DNA of 62,734 bases, from contig NZ_NKXO01000020.1 of the NCBI RefSeq assembly GCF_002843425.1, forward strand, positions 1 through 62,734, read 5' to 3'. Numbering within the stretch: position 1 is the stretch's first letter; the number at the start of each line of letters is the position of its first letter. Below the pieces are notes generated by a model. It was not told the origin of the DNA. It did no database searches and saw nothing but the letters and a program-made list of their open reading frames with translations. The position numbers and the translations under genes were made by a program. This document shows, in pieces, positions 35,065 through 44,391 of this stretch. This DNA is from Raineya orbicola. Lineage in GTDB: Bacteria; Bacteroidota; Bacteroidia; Cytophagales; Thermonemataceae.

Positions 35065-36906
35065 ATGCGTTTTGTATTTTGCTCGTTGAGTTTGTTTTTT
35101 TGGCAAGTTATTTTTGCCCAAGATACTATTGCCCCTATTGAAGTAAAAGGCTATCCATACAAACGTTATGCAGTGGGGGCAAAATCTTGGCAAGCCGATA
35201 GCTTGCTTTTAGCCCAAAATGCAAGTAGTTTGGCTTCGGAGTGGCTTCTGCGATATAGTGGCGTGTATTTGAAAGAATATGGCAATGCAATGCTCGGTAC
35301 AACCGCTTTCAGAGGTACTTCCGCAGGACACACCGCCGTACTTTGGAATGGCATCAATATCAACTCGGCAACACTTGGCGAAAGTGATTTAGCTACTTTG
35401 CCTGTTTTTGCTAACTCTAATATGGCTCTGCAAATGGGTTCGGCATCCTCTCTCTTTGGGTCAGAAGCTATTGGAGGAACAATTTTGCTTTCTAATTTAT
35501 CTAAAAACACTGAAAACCAACTACTTATTCGACAAGAAATAGGTAGTTTTGGACGAAATTTCTCAGGAATAAACCTCACTCAAACAGGCTCTCATTGGCA
35601 AATGCAAAGTAATTTTTATCGCTTTTCATTGCAAAACAACTACAAAATACCCTCCTTACTCGGTGAAGTTGAAAATAACACACCTGTAAATTGTTTTGGC
35701 ACAAATCAAGATTTTTATTTGCAAGCTACTAACAATCAAAAACTTACTTTTCACAATTGGCTACATTCTAATTTCAGGCGTTTGAGTAATGGTGCAGTTC
35801 TTTTAGAAAAAAATTGGCGTTTGGCTGGAACTTGGCAAAAAAACCTTTCAAAAAATTGGTTGATGGAAAACAAAATCGCTTACATCAACGACTTTATGCT
35901 ATACAACCGACAAGATACCACCCAAACCAAACGTTGGGTAGGTATTACGCAAGTTCAGAAAGAATTTGAAAAATTTAGCGTGCAAGCGGGTTGGCAAATT
36001 CAGTACTTTTTGATGAACGTTGATGCCTATGGCGAAACTAAAACCGAATGGCGAAATGATGCATTTTTGCTCACTCGTTTGCAAATTTTACCTGCTTGGG
36101 TAGTAGCTCTCAATGCCCGACAAGTGTGGGTAAGTGGCTACAACACACCTTTTACCCCTGCTTTGGGTTCGGAATGGTATTTTTTGCGGAAAAATAGCTA
36201 TACGCTTCTTTGGAAAATTCAAGTAAGTAGGGGGTATCGTTTGCCCACGTTGAATAGTCGTTATTGGCAACCCGGTGGCAACCCAAATATTGCACCCGAA
36301 CATAGCTGGAATTACGAAACTGGTTTGGTTTTTGAGCGAAAAACTATCAAAAGTCGTTTCTATACTGAAATTACTACTTACCAAATGCGTGTAAAAGATT
36401 GGATACTTTGGCAACCTACTGACCAAGGTTTTTGGTCGCCTCAAAACTTGCAAAATGTGCGTTCCCAAGGAGTAGAACTTTCTACCTCTTTGGCTCACAA
36501 TATCAATGCTTCTTGGAAAGTCCAAATTTGGTTCAATTACACTTACAATTCGGCTCAAATTGAGCAAATTCGTAACGACTTGAGCAATCGTTTCAAAGGA
36601 AAAATTTTGCCCTATGCTCCGCAAAATCGTTGGAGTGCTACTTTTCATTTGAATTACAAAAGCCAAAATTTACTTTTTAGCACACATCTTACCGATAAAC
36701 GTTTTACAGATTTGGAGAACGTGCAATTTGTAAAACCCTTTTGGGTGAGTGATTTACAATGGAGTAAAAACTGGCAACAAGGGAAAAATCAGTGGCACAT
36801 TGCCTTGCAGATAAATAATCTATTGAACCGAAGCTATGAAAATATTTTGAACCAGTTTATGCCCAAACGAAACTATCAAGTTAGTATGAATTTGATTTTG
36901 AAGTAA
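35065..36906 (+). CDS. btuB: TonB-dependent receptor, probable cobalamin transporter (BtuB-like)
   Basis: A 613-residue outer-membrane receptor. Signal peptide to about residue 19 (cleavage after IFA), a short N-terminal IEVKGYP TonB-box-like stretch, then the plug domain with WNGININSATLGESDLATLPVF and GSASSLFGSEAIGGTILL (residues about 90-140). The rest is a 22-strand barrel with a closing C-terminal strand RNYQVSMNLILK. Specificity is assigned from the cobalamin riboswitch directly upstream and from its place before a BtuG-like lipoprotein. It needs TonB-ExbBD energy, not encoded here. No lipid anchor is visible. Confidence 0.85.
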   Translation: MRFVFCSLSLFFWQVIFAQDTIAPIEVKGYPYKRYAVGAKSWQADSLLLAQNASSLASEWLLRYSGVYLKEYGNAMLGTTAFRGTSAGHTAVLWNGININSATLGESDLATLPVFANSNMALQMGSASSLFGSEAIGGTILLSNLSKNTENQLLIRQEIGSFGRNFSGINLTQTGSHWQMQSNFYRFSLQNNYKIPSLLGEVENNTPVNCFGTNQDFYLQATNNQKLTFHNWLHSNFRRLSNGAVLLEKNWRLAGTWQKNLSKNWLMENKIAYINDFMLYNRQDTTQTKRWVGITQVQKEFEKFSVQAGWQIQYFLMNVDAYGETKTEWRNDAFLLTRLQILPAWVVALNARQVWVSGYNTPFTPALGSEWYFLRKNSYTLLWKIQVSRGYRLPTLNSRYWQPGGNPNIAPEHSWNYETGLVFERKTIKSRFYTEITTYQMRVKDWILWQPTDQGFWSPQNLQNVRSQGVELSTSLAHNINASWKVQIWFNYTYNSAQIEQIRNDLSNRFKGKILPYAPQNRWSATFHLNYKSQNLLFSTHLTDKRFTDLENVQFVKPFWVSDLQWSKNWQQGKNQWHIALQINNLLNRSYENILNQFMPKRNYQVSMNLILK

Positions 36907-36924
36907 ATATCAACATTTTGCCTA

Positions 36925-37500
36925 ATGCCAAATCACGAAGATAAAATTTGCCCTGCCTGTGGCAAAATGTTTGAATGTAAATTGGGTAGCATTACGATTT
37001 GTCATTGTTTTTCGGTGCAATTGAGTAAGGCAGAAAATCAGTATTTACAAGAAAGGTATAAAGATTGCTTGTGTAATGAATGTTTGCAGAAAATTCCTAA
37101 ACTATACCAAAAAATGCAAGAATACGCCCCACAAATTCAAGCCGCAGAAACACGCTTATTCAAGGTAGTGTTTCCGAATACCACCAATCACTATGATACC
37201 CTTTTCGGTGGAACAGCTCTGCAAATAATGGACGAAGTAGCATTCATCACGGCTACCCGTTTTTGCAGAAAACGAGTAGTTACGGTTTCTTCCAGCAAAA
37301 TTGACTTCAAAAAGTCCATTCCTGCCGATACTATTATTGAAGTAGTGGGCAGAATTGTACGCGTAGGCAGAACAAGCCTTGATGTAGAAGTAGAAATTTT
37401 CAAGGAAGAAATGTACGAAAACAAACGCGAACAAGCTATCAAAGGAACTTTCACCTTTGTTGCCATAGATGAAAATAAAAAACCAATTTCCGTTGTTTAA
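36925..37500 (+). CDS. Fusion of cysteine-rich CWC-type domain and hotdog acyl-CoA thioesterase
   Basis: A 191-residue two-domain protein. Residues 5-58 resemble the cysteine-rich CWC family: eight Cys in the pattern CxxC (9, 12), C18, CHC (26, 28) and CxCxxC (48, 50, 53); the usual CWC is CHC here. These probably bind zinc or a metal cluster. Residues 75-190 are a YciA/BACH-type hotdog thioesterase with NHYDTLFGGTALQIMDEVA (88-106) and Asp103-Glu104. It is 18 bases after the btuB-like gene and 18 before the BtuG-like gene, so it belongs to the B12 operon. The frame is open throughout, so the fusion is not a sequencing frameshift. Role in cobalamin handling unknown. Confidence 0.8.
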   Translation: MPNHEDKICPACGKMFECKLGSITICHCFSVQLSKAENQYLQERYKDCLCNECLQKIPKLYQKMQEYAPQIQAAETRLFKVVFPNTTNHYDTLFGGTALQIMDEVAFITATRFCRKRVVTVSSSKIDFKKSIPADTIIEVVGRIVRVGRTSLDVEVEIFKEEMYENKREQAIKGTFTFVAIDENKKPISVV

Positions 37501-37518
37501 CCTAAAAATCCGATTGTT

Positions 37519-38610
37519 ATGAAAAAAGTTTTTCGCTCTTTACTTTTCGCATTAGTAGCAAGTGGGCTACTGACTGCCTGTACCTCGTCAGACCCTCAAC
37601 CTTCATCAGGTAAATATGGAAGGGGTACGCTTATCATTAACGAAGGTAACTTTTCGCAAGGTAATGGCTCTCTGAGCTTTATGAAAGAAGATGGCACCGT
37701 ACAAAATGGTATTTTTGAAGCCGAAAATGGCGGAAATAGCATTGGCGGTATTATTCAATCTGTAAAGGGGTATTCTTTGGGTTTCTTTGCTAATAGTGCC
37801 GATAAGCTCGCTATTATTACCAACGCCCAAGATAAAGTTATCATTTGTGATGCAGATACGCTCAAAGCAGTGGCTGTCATTCAAGGCGCAAATTCCGTAG
37901 AAAATCCACAGGCTTTTGCTTCGGTAGGTGAAAGAGGATTAGTTACCAATTGGGGACCTATTGCCGATGCCTTCGGACCCAACCCCAAAGGATTTTTGAC
38001 AGAAATCAATCTTCGCACACGTACTTTTGTGAGAAAAATTCAGCTCAATGGGGTTCGCCCACAGGGAATTGTTTCAGCCAACAATAAATTCTACGTTGCC
38101 GATAACAATTCTAACAAAGTTCTCATTTTTGATTCGCAAGGCACTCAAATAGGAAGCATCACGGTAGCTAATCAACCTGATAAATTAGTTACAGATTTAC
38201 TCGGTAAAATTTGGGTAATTTGTAATAGCAACCCTGATTTTGTGAATTTCACCGATAACAAAGGAACTTTGATAAAAATCAACCCTGCTACCGACCAAAT
38301 AGAAGCCACCATCAATAATGTGCCTTGCGATGCTTTCAACTCTAAAATTGCTGTTTCTGCTGATAGGCTCTTTGTGCTTTCAGGCAAAAAAGTATTTGCC
38401 GTAAATACAGATACCAATGGTGTTTTTGAGTTTGTTAATAACGATTTCAACTTGTATGGTTTAGGGGTAAATTCTATTACGCAAGAAGTGTTTATCGGGG
38501 AAGCCACTTTCACCCAAGCCAGCCGAGTACGTCAGCTTTCACCCACAGGGAACTTGGTGCGTGAAGTAACCGCAGGGGTTGGTACGAATGGATTTTTGTT
38601 TTACAGATAA
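37519..38610 (+). CDS. BtuG-like beta-propeller surface lipoprotein
   Basis: A 363-residue lipoprotein. Type II signal peptide with lipobox LTAC, lipidated Cys21, then a Ser/Pro-rich linker. The mature protein begins GTLIINEGNFSQGNGSLSFM, a common start of DUF5074-type Bacteroidota propellers, and has about seven YVTN/YncE-like blades (KLAIITNAQDKVIICDADTLK; NNKFYVADNNSNKVLIFDSQG). BtuG of Bacteroides is a propeller lipoprotein that grips B12 on the cell surface and sits over BtuB. The position in a riboswitch-controlled BtuB operon argues for the same role here; sequence identity to BtuG could not be measured. A terminator follows. Confidence 0.75.
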   Translation: MKKVFRSLLFALVASGLLTACTSSDPQPSSGKYGRGTLIINEGNFSQGNGSLSFMKEDGTVQNGIFEAENGGNSIGGIIQSVKGYSLGFFANSADKLAIITNAQDKVIICDADTLKAVAVIQGANSVENPQAFASVGERGLVTNWGPIADAFGPNPKGFLTEINLRTRTFVRKIQLNGVRPQGIVSANNKFYVADNNSNKVLIFDSQGTQIGSITVANQPDKLVTDLLGKIWVICNSNPDFVNFTDNKGTLIKINPATDQIEATINNVPCDAFNSKIAVSADRLFVLSGKKVFAVNTDTNGVFEFVNNDFNLYGLGVNSITQEVFIGEATFTQASRVRQLSPTGNLVREVTAGVGTNGFLFYR

Positions 38611-38615
38611 AAAAG

Positions 38616-38640
38616 AAAGGCAGGTTTTTACCTGCCTTTT
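38616..38640. terminator. Terminator after the B12 operon and nrdA (bidirectional)
   Basis: Stem AAAGGCAGGT (38616-38625) and ACCTGCCTTT (38630-38639) with a T-run on the plus side and on the minus side a T-run from the A-rich left flank. It serves the BtuG-like gene and nrdA, which converge on it. Confidence 0.85.
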
Positions 38641-38647
38641 ATGATTT

Positions 38648-41020
38648 TTATGCACTACAAGATTCGCAGGCATCGGGGTTATCCAAAGAACAAGCCATAT
38701 CTTTGACCTTCTGTTCGTAGCTCATTTCTTTGCCCTGTTGAACTTCTTGCAACACGTTGGTATCCGTAGTAAATTTAATGGCACTTGTAGCGGCTTGCGT
38801 ACGCATATAATACATTCCTGTTTTCAAGCCTAATTTCCAAGCGTAGAAGTGCATAGAAGTCAATTTACCAAAATTAGGTTCTTTGATAAATACGTTCAAA
38901 CTCTGGCTTTGGCAGATAAATGCACCTCTATCGGCAGCCATTTCTAAAATGGATTTTTGTTTGATTTCCCAAGCAGTTTTGTAGATTTCACGGATATTTT
39001 CAGGGATTTCCTTGATTTCCTGAATAGAGCCGTCGTAGGCTTTGATTTTCTCACGCATTTTTTCATTCCAAAGCCCAAGGTCTATCAGGTCTTTGAGCAG
39101 ATGCTTATTTACCACAATAAACTCGCCTGAAAGCACTCTACGATTGTACATATTGCTGGTGTAAGGCTCAAAGCATTCGTTATTACCCAAAATTTGTGAG
39201 GTAGAAGCCGTAGGCATAGGAGCAAGCAATAATGAATTTCTTACGCCATAATTTAAGATTTTTTGTCTTAAACCTTCCCAATCCCAACGCCCCGAAGTAG
39301 GTTTTACCCCCCACATATCAAATTGGAATATCCCTTTTGAAATAGGCGAACCCTCGTAAGTTTCATAAGGTCCATATTTTTGAGCAAGTTCCATAGAGGC
39401 TTCCAAAGAGGCATAGTAAATAGTTTCAAAAATATCTTTATTCAATCCGCGAGCCTCTTCACTTTCAAAAGGCATACGAAGCATAATAAAGACATCTGCC
39501 AACCCCTGCACGCCTATACCAATAGGGCGATGGCGTCTGTTGCTACGCTCTGCTTCGGGTACGGGATAGTAGTTGATATCAATGATTTTATTCAGGTTGC
39601 GGGTAACTACTTTGGTAACTTCATAGAGCTTTTGGTGGTCAAATTTGCCATTGATAACATATTTGGGCAGAGCCAATGAAGCCAAATTACATACGGCTAC
39701 TTCATCAGGGGAAGTATATTCAATGATTTCAGTACAAAGGTTAGAGCTTTTGATAGTTCCTAAGTTTTTCTGATTAGATTTCTGGTTGGCGGCATCTTTG
39801 AAAAGCATATAAGGCGTACCTGTTTCAATCTGAGATCCTAAGATGTGAAACCACAAATCCTGAGCCTTCACCACTTTTCTTGCTCTTCCCTCCAACTCGT
39901 ACTTCTCATACAAACGCTCAAACTCTTCGCCATAACATTCGTGCAAACCGGGGGCTTCGTTGGGGCAGAAAAGCGACCAAGTTTCATTAGCTTCTACCCT
40001 TTTCATAAACAAATCGGGTATCCAGAGGGCATAGAACAAATCTCTTGCACGCAATTCTTCTGCACCTTGGTTGCGTCTCAGCTCTAAAAACTCAAAAATA
40101 TCAGCGTGCCAAGGTTCCAGATAAATCGCAAAAGCCCCTTTACGCTTACCACCGCCTTGGTCTATGTAGCGGGCAGTATCGTTAAAGACTTTTAGCATTG
40201 GGATAATACCATTAGAATAGCCGTTCGTTCCTTTGATATAAGAACCTGTGGCTCTGATATTATGTATAGAAAGCCCTATCCCGCCTGCGGATTGAGAGAT
40301 TTTTGCACATTGTTTGAGCGTATCATAAATGCCGTCTATAGAGTCTTCTTTCATTGTAAGCAGGAAGCAACTAGATAATTGTGGCTTGGGAGTACCTGCG
40401 TTGAAAAGGGTAGGTGTTGCGTGGATAAACCACTTTTCAGACATTAAATTATAGGTTTCAATAGCGGCTTCAATGTCGTCTTTGTGTATGCCCACGGCTA
40501 CACGCATAAACATATGTTGTGGGCGTTCTACGACTTTACCATTCATTCGCAACAGATAGGATTTTTCAAGCGTTTTGAAGCCGAAATAATCAAAATGATA
40601 ATCTCTATCGTAAATAATCGTAGAATCTAGCAAAGCGGCATTTTTGCGAATTACCTCATAGACATCTTTGGCGATAAGTCCTGCATTTTCGCCTGTTTTG
40701 GGGTCTATGTACTCGTAAAGTCTTTTCATTGTGTTGGAAAAAGACTTACTAGTTTCTTTGTGCAAGTTAGAAATAGCAACCCGAGCCGCTAAAATGGCAT
40801 AATCGGGGTGTGTAGTAGCCATAGCGGCGGCGGTTTGTGCCGCAAGTTCATCAAGCTCTGTGGTAGGGATTTTATCGTAAATGCCCGCAATTACTCTTTT
40901 AGCAATTTCCACAGGCTCTACAAAACGCATATCCAAGCCATAACATAACTTTTCAATGCGTGCCGTGATTTTATCAAATTTCACGGACTCTAAACGACCA
41001 TCTCTTTTTTGTACTAACAC
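38648..41020 (-). CDS. nrdA: Class I ribonucleoside-diphosphate reductase, alpha (large) subunit
   Basis: A 790-residue reductase of the eukaryote-like NrdA type. The ATP-cone regulatory domain is residues 1-90. The catalytic cysteines are in QLSSCFLLT (near 215), [10 protein letters not shown] (near 440) and the radical-site [11 protein letters not shown] (near 615), with Tyr-Tyr in [10 protein letters not shown] (near 735). The C-terminal CESCSA carries the swinging redox Cys pair. It makes deoxynucleotides using the radical of a small NrdB subunit, which is not found in the window. It does not use cobalamin. It ends in a shared terminator and has about 185 bases upstream of its ATG. Confidence 0.96.
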   Translation of the reverse strand: MLVQKRDGRLESVKFDKITARIEKLCYGLDMRFVEPVEIAKRVIAGIYDKIPTTELDELAAQTAAAMATTHPDYAILAARVAISNLHKETSKSFSNTMKRLYEYIDPKTGENAGLIAKDVYEVIRKNAALLDSTIIYDRDYHFDYFGFKTLEKSYLLRMNGKVVERPQHMFMRVAVGIHKDDIEAAIETYNLMSEKWFIHATPTLFNAGTPKPQLSSCFLLTMKEDSIDGIYDTLKQCAKISQSAGGIGLSIHNIRATGSYIKGTNGYSNGIIPMLKVFNDTARYIDQGGGKRKGAFAIYLEPWHADIFEFLELRRNQGAEELRARDLFYALWIPDLFMKRVEANETWSLFCPNEAPGLHECYGEEFERLYEKYELEGRARKVVKAQDLWFHILGSQIETGTPYMLFKDAANQKSNQKNLGTIKSSNLCTEIIEYTSPDEVAVCNLASLALPKYVINGKFDHQKLYEVTKVVTRNLNKIIDINYYPVPEAERSNRRHRPIGIGVQGLADVFIMLRMPFESEEARGLNKDIFETIYYASLEASMELAQKYGPYETYEGSPISKGIFQFDMWGVKPTSGRWDWEGLRQKILNYGVRNSLLLAPMPTASTSQILGNNECFEPYTSNMYNRRVLSGEFIVVNKHLLKDLIDLGLWNEKMREKIKAYDGSIQEIKEIPENIREIYKTAWEIKQKSILEMAADRGAFICQSQSLNVFIKEPNFGKLTSMHFYAWKLGLKTGMYYMRTQAATSAIKFTTDTNVLQEVQQGKEMSYEQKVKDMACSLDNPDACESCSA

Positions 41021-41073
41021 GAGTATTTAAGTTTTTTATGTTTATTGATGAAATGAGATTTTTTCAAAAAATA

Positions 41074-41108
41074 AGCACTACTAAGTGTTACAATGAACTT
41101 CAAAGTTA
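41074..41108 (-). promoter_or_regulatory. Candidate nrdA promoter and palindromic operator
   Basis: On the minus strand TAACTTTG (41108-41101) fits TAnnTTTG. Just past it is an imperfect palindrome AACACTTAGTAGTGCT (41089-41074), which resembles the outer bases of a NrdR box (ACAC...GTGT) but not its AT-rich core. Similarity is partial and may be chance. Confidence 0.3.
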
Positions 41109-41205
41109 AGTTTTTTCAAGCGAAAATTTTTGTTGATGTAAGGTTTTATTTACAAGGTGCAAATTTTTTTTACATAAAATGTTGATATTAAAAATTTTAA
41201 ATTTA

Positions 41206-42867
41206 TCAATCATCACCAAATAAAGACTTAAACATCAGTACCAACATCAAAAAAGTTGCCAAAGAAAAACTAATAATGCTCAATGTTGAAATTTTAGAGG
41301 TTTCGGTATTGGTCGTTAGTGAGGCACTTACCAGCAACCCCACTACCAAAATGCTGATAGCCAAATAACGAATAGCTTTCGTAAGGCTATGAATAGCGGG
41401 TTCATAGCCTGTAAGTTCGGTCTCTATGTGCAGTCTGCCTTTGCGAAGTTTTCGTAAAATTTCCCGAACTTCGCGAGGAAAATCATTCAAAAAACCTACA
41501 AATGAGCGTGCAGTATTGAGAGCCTCTTCGCCTAAATTTTTCGGAGAATACTGGTCTAAAAAAATCTTGATACCATAAGGGCGGAAAAATTCATAAGTCT
41601 GAAAAGTGGGGTGAATGGTTTTACCAATGCCTTCCAATATGGTCAAGGCTCGTAAAATAATAAACACACCCCCAGGTACTTGTAAGCGAAAATCGCGAAT
41701 AATTTCCTGCAAACGAGCCGCCATATCGCTCATACTGGATTGATTCACATCAAGTGTAACGAAATCATCAATAAGTTCGGCAAGAGCATTTTCAAAGACT
41801 TTTTCATCTTCAATTTCAGAATCTATGGCTAAACGCTTGAAATTCCGTGCCATTTCAGCAGGATTTTTCTGAGCCATAGAAATCAGAATGCCCGCAAAGG
41901 CAAAGCGGTCATTTTTAGAAAGTTTGCCAACCATTCCGAAATCAATCAGGCAAATAGTGCCATCTTCTTTGATAAGAATATTCCCTGGGTGAGGGTCTGC
42001 GTGAAAATAGCCGTGCTGAAAGATTTGTGTTAGATAAATATCCATACCTATTTCGGCTATGCGTGTGGGGTCGTGTCCCCATTTACGCAACTGATTGACA
42101 TCTGTAATTTTACAGCCTTTTACAAATTCCAAGACCATCACTTTACGAGTAGTATATTCTAAAAAGGCTTTGGGAACATAAAAATTTTTGTAGTCTTTGT
42201 AATAAGTACGAAACTGGTCTATGTAGCGGGCTTCATTGGTATAATCTAACTCTTTCTTTATACTTTTTTCAAAGGCAACCACAATATCCATAATGTTGTA
42301 AAAGCCTTGTGCCTTGAAAAATTTATCACCTCGTTTTACAATGTCTTTGATGATAGCAAGGTCGGTCATTACTTTTTGAGCAACATCAGGGCGTTGTACC
42401 TTTACAACTACTTCTTGCCCATTGGCAAGTTTTGCCAAATGCACCTGCCCGATAGATGCAGACCCCAGAGGTTTTTCACCAAATTCTAAAAAAATTTCTT
42501 CAATTGGTTTTTTGAGTTCTCTTTCAATAATTTTCTTTGCCTCTTCGGTTGGGAAAGGAGCTACTTGGCTCTGTAATTTTTCAAATTCGTGTTGATACTC
42601 TTCGGGAATAATATCAGGGCGATTGGCAAGTATTTGGGCAAGTTTTACAAATGTAGGTCCTAACTCTTCTGCCGCCATACGAGCCAGTTCGGGGCGGGTA
42701 TATTTTTGTACGTACTTTTCGCCACGCAAGCGAGCCAGCCGCCTGCTTGCAGGAATGATCGCCTTCAAAGGAGTATTGGCAACCAAATCCTCAAAGCCAT
42801 ATTTAAGCAAAACATTGGTAATTTGCCGAATTCTTTTTAAGTTGCGAATGGTTTGCCCAAAAAGCAT
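41206..42867 (-). CDS. ABC1/UbiB-family atypical kinase
   Basis: A 553-residue protein of the UbiB/ABC1/ADCK family. The KxGQ-like signature of the N-terminal extension is replaced here by LGPTFVKLAQILANRPDIIP (near 70), with EKPLGSASIGQVHLAKL (near 125) forming the A-rich ATP loop. The catalytic region is FHADPHPGNILI (near 300, the HAD.HPGN motif) and LIDFGMVG, the DFG equivalent. Two C-terminal transmembrane helices lie near 495-545. In other bacteria UbiB supports quinone lipid synthesis by an ATPase activity; here a menaquinone or lipid-trafficking job is likely. It is divergent from the small TM-winged-helix gene. Confidence 0.9.
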   Translation of the reverse strand: MLFGQTIRNLKRIRQITNVLLKYGFEDLVANTPLKAIIPASRRLARLRGEKYVQKYTRPELARMAAEELGPTFVKLAQILANRPDIIPEEYQHEFEKLQSQVAPFPTEEAKKIIERELKKPIEEIFLEFGEKPLGSASIGQVHLAKLANGQEVVVKVQRPDVAQKVMTDLAIIKDIVKRGDKFFKAQGFYNIMDIVVAFEKSIKKELDYTNEARYIDQFRTYYKDYKNFYVPKAFLEYTTRKVMVLEFVKGCKITDVNQLRKWGHDPTRIAEIGMDIYLTQIFQHGYFHADPHPGNILIKEDGTICLIDFGMVGKLSKNDRFAFAGILISMAQKNPAEMARNFKRLAIDSEIEDEKVFENALAELIDDFVTLDVNQSSMSDMAARLQEIIRDFRLQVPGGVFIILRALTILEGIGKTIHPTFQTYEFFRPYGIKIFLDQYSPKNLGEEALNTARSFVGFLNDFPREVREILRKLRKGRLHIETELTGYEPAIHSLTKAIRYLAISILVVGLLVSASLTTNTETSKISTLSIISFSLATFLMLVLMFKSLFGDD

Positions 42868-42925
42868 ATTTTTGCAAAATTTGAGTTGTGCAAAATACGT
42901 TTAATTTCCAAAAAAGCAAAATTTT

Positions 42926-43261
42926 ATGAAATTCCTTTTATTTTTTGTGATGGGGGCTATGGTTGGGTACATTTTGGGGCGAGTTTTACCAAGAAAGGCG
43001 AGTAAAGTTCCCAAAACAGATAGTTTCAATGTTACCGATGAAATGATTATACGCTTTGCTAATTTGAGAAAAGGCATCATCTCGGCAAATGAACTTTCCT
43101 CACAAACCTCTCTGAACCCCGATGAGGCTCAGCAAAGACTTGAAAAGTTGGTAAGCAAGCAAATTGCTGAATTGCGTGTCAGCGAAACAGGACAAATTTT
43201 ATACGATTTCACCAAAAATCAGCCCGATTTGCTTGAAAAAATCAAATCAGAAAAACTTTGA
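42926..43261 (+). CDS. Small membrane-anchored winged-helix-like protein
   Basis: A 111-residue protein: an N-terminal transmembrane helix (2-20, ending GRVLPRK) and a soluble part. Residues 38-100 read ITANELSSQTSLNPDEAQQRLEKLVSKQIAELRV-like, a helix-turn-helix rhythm with a wing strand (SETGQILYDF), as in small winged-helix domains that read PCI or MarR-like folds. No family is certain. It lies 75 bases before holA on the same strand and divergent from the ABC1 kinase. Confidence 0.6.
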   Translation: MKFLLFFVMGAMVGYILGRVLPRKASKVPKTDSFNVTDEMIIRFANLRKGIISANELSSQTSLNPDEAQQRLEKLVSKQIAELRVSETGQILYDFTKNQPDLLEKIKSEKL

Positions 43262-43335
43262 AATGAAAATTCTCAAGACTTCTCTCTCCAAAAGTCTAAA
43301 ATCTGAATTCTAAACATCTAATTTCTTGAACCTCT

Positions 43336-44364
43336 ATGCCCTTATTAAAATTTGAGGAAATACGCAAAGATTTACAAAATCGCAAATTTGCCTCTGTTTA
43401 TTTTTTGCACGGAGAAGAGAACTATCACATTGATTATGTTACCGATTTTATTGAACAAAATGCCTTACAAGAGTTTGAAAAGGGTTTCAATCAAATAGTG
43501 ATGTATGGAAAAGACTCACAAATGGGTCAGATTGTCAATAATGCTCGCCGCTTTCCGATGATGGCTGAAAAACAAGTGCTAATTGTAAAAGAATTTCAAG
43601 ATTTGCCCGACCTGCGAAATGATGAGGGGCAGAAAATTCTACAAAAATATTTAGAAAATCCCGCTCCAACTACTATTTTAGTACTTGCCCACAAACACAA
43701 AACTTTTGACAAACGTAAAAGCCTTTACAAAACCCTTGAAAAAAATGCCGTTATTCTTGAAACAAAAAAACCCTACGATAGCGAAATTCCCAAATGGATT
43801 GAGCAGTTTGTAGCAGAAAGAAAATGCAAAATTTCGCCTGTGGCAGTGGCTTTGCTTGTAGAATTTATTGGCAATGATTTGAGTCGCCTTGCCAAAGAAA
43901 TTGAAAAAATCACCATCAATTTTGCCGAAGGAGAAAATGAAATTACCGAAGAGCTTGTCAGAAAATACGTAGGCGAAAGCAGAGAATATACGGTATTTGA
44001 CTTGCAGAAAGCCCTACAAGAAAAAGATGTTTTCAAGGCGAATAAAATTGTTCATTTTTTTGCTCAAAATCCCAAAGACAACCCCATTATTCCGATTATT
44101 CTGATACTTTTTCAGTTTTTTGCCAAATTATTAGTTCTACATCAAAGCACTGACAAAAATGAAGCTCACTTATCAGAGCTTTTAGGGGTAAATCGTTTTT
44201 TTGTAAAAGATTATCTCAAAGCCGCCCAAAACTACCCTTTGCCCAAGGTAATTGCCTGCATACATTACCTCCACGAAGCTGACTTGCGAAGTAAAGGCAT
44301 TGACGCAGGCAATATGGAAGAAAGTGATATTTTGAAAGAGTTGATTTTTAAAATTTTACACTAA
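43336..44364 (+). CDS. holA: DNA polymerase III delta subunit
   Basis: A 342-residue clamp-loader subunit. The AAA-like N-terminal domain shows VYFLHGEENYHIDYV (near 20), the strand MMAEKQVLIVKEFQDL (near 75) and LVLAHKHKTFDKRK. There is no Walker A lysine, as usual for delta. The lid and collar domain begins with KISPVAVALLVEFIGNDLSRLAKEIEKI (near 160) and ends near 340. Delta opens the beta clamp in the DnaX complex. Confidence 0.93.
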   Translation: MPLLKFEEIRKDLQNRKFASVYFLHGEENYHIDYVTDFIEQNALQEFEKGFNQIVMYGKDSQMGQIVNNARRFPMMAEKQVLIVKEFQDLPDLRNDEGQKILQKYLENPAPTTILVLAHKHKTFDKRKSLYKTLEKNAVILETKKPYDSEIPKWIEQFVAERKCKISPVAVALLVEFIGNDLSRLAKEIEKITINFAEGENEITEELVRKYVGESREYTVFDLQKALQEKDVFKANKIVHFFAQNPKDNPIIPIILILFQFFAKLLVLHQSTDKNEAHLSELLGVNRFFVKDYLKAAQNYPLPKVIACIHYLHEADLRSKGIDAGNMEESDILKELIFKILH

Positions 44365-44391
44365 AAGCCTGCAAAAAATAGCTTTTTGAGT

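Noticed and set aside
38648-41020. B12-dependent (class II) ribonucleotide reductase
   Set aside because: The protein has a class I ATP-cone and C-terminal CxxC pair. It is not a B12 enzyme, despite sitting next to the B12 operon.
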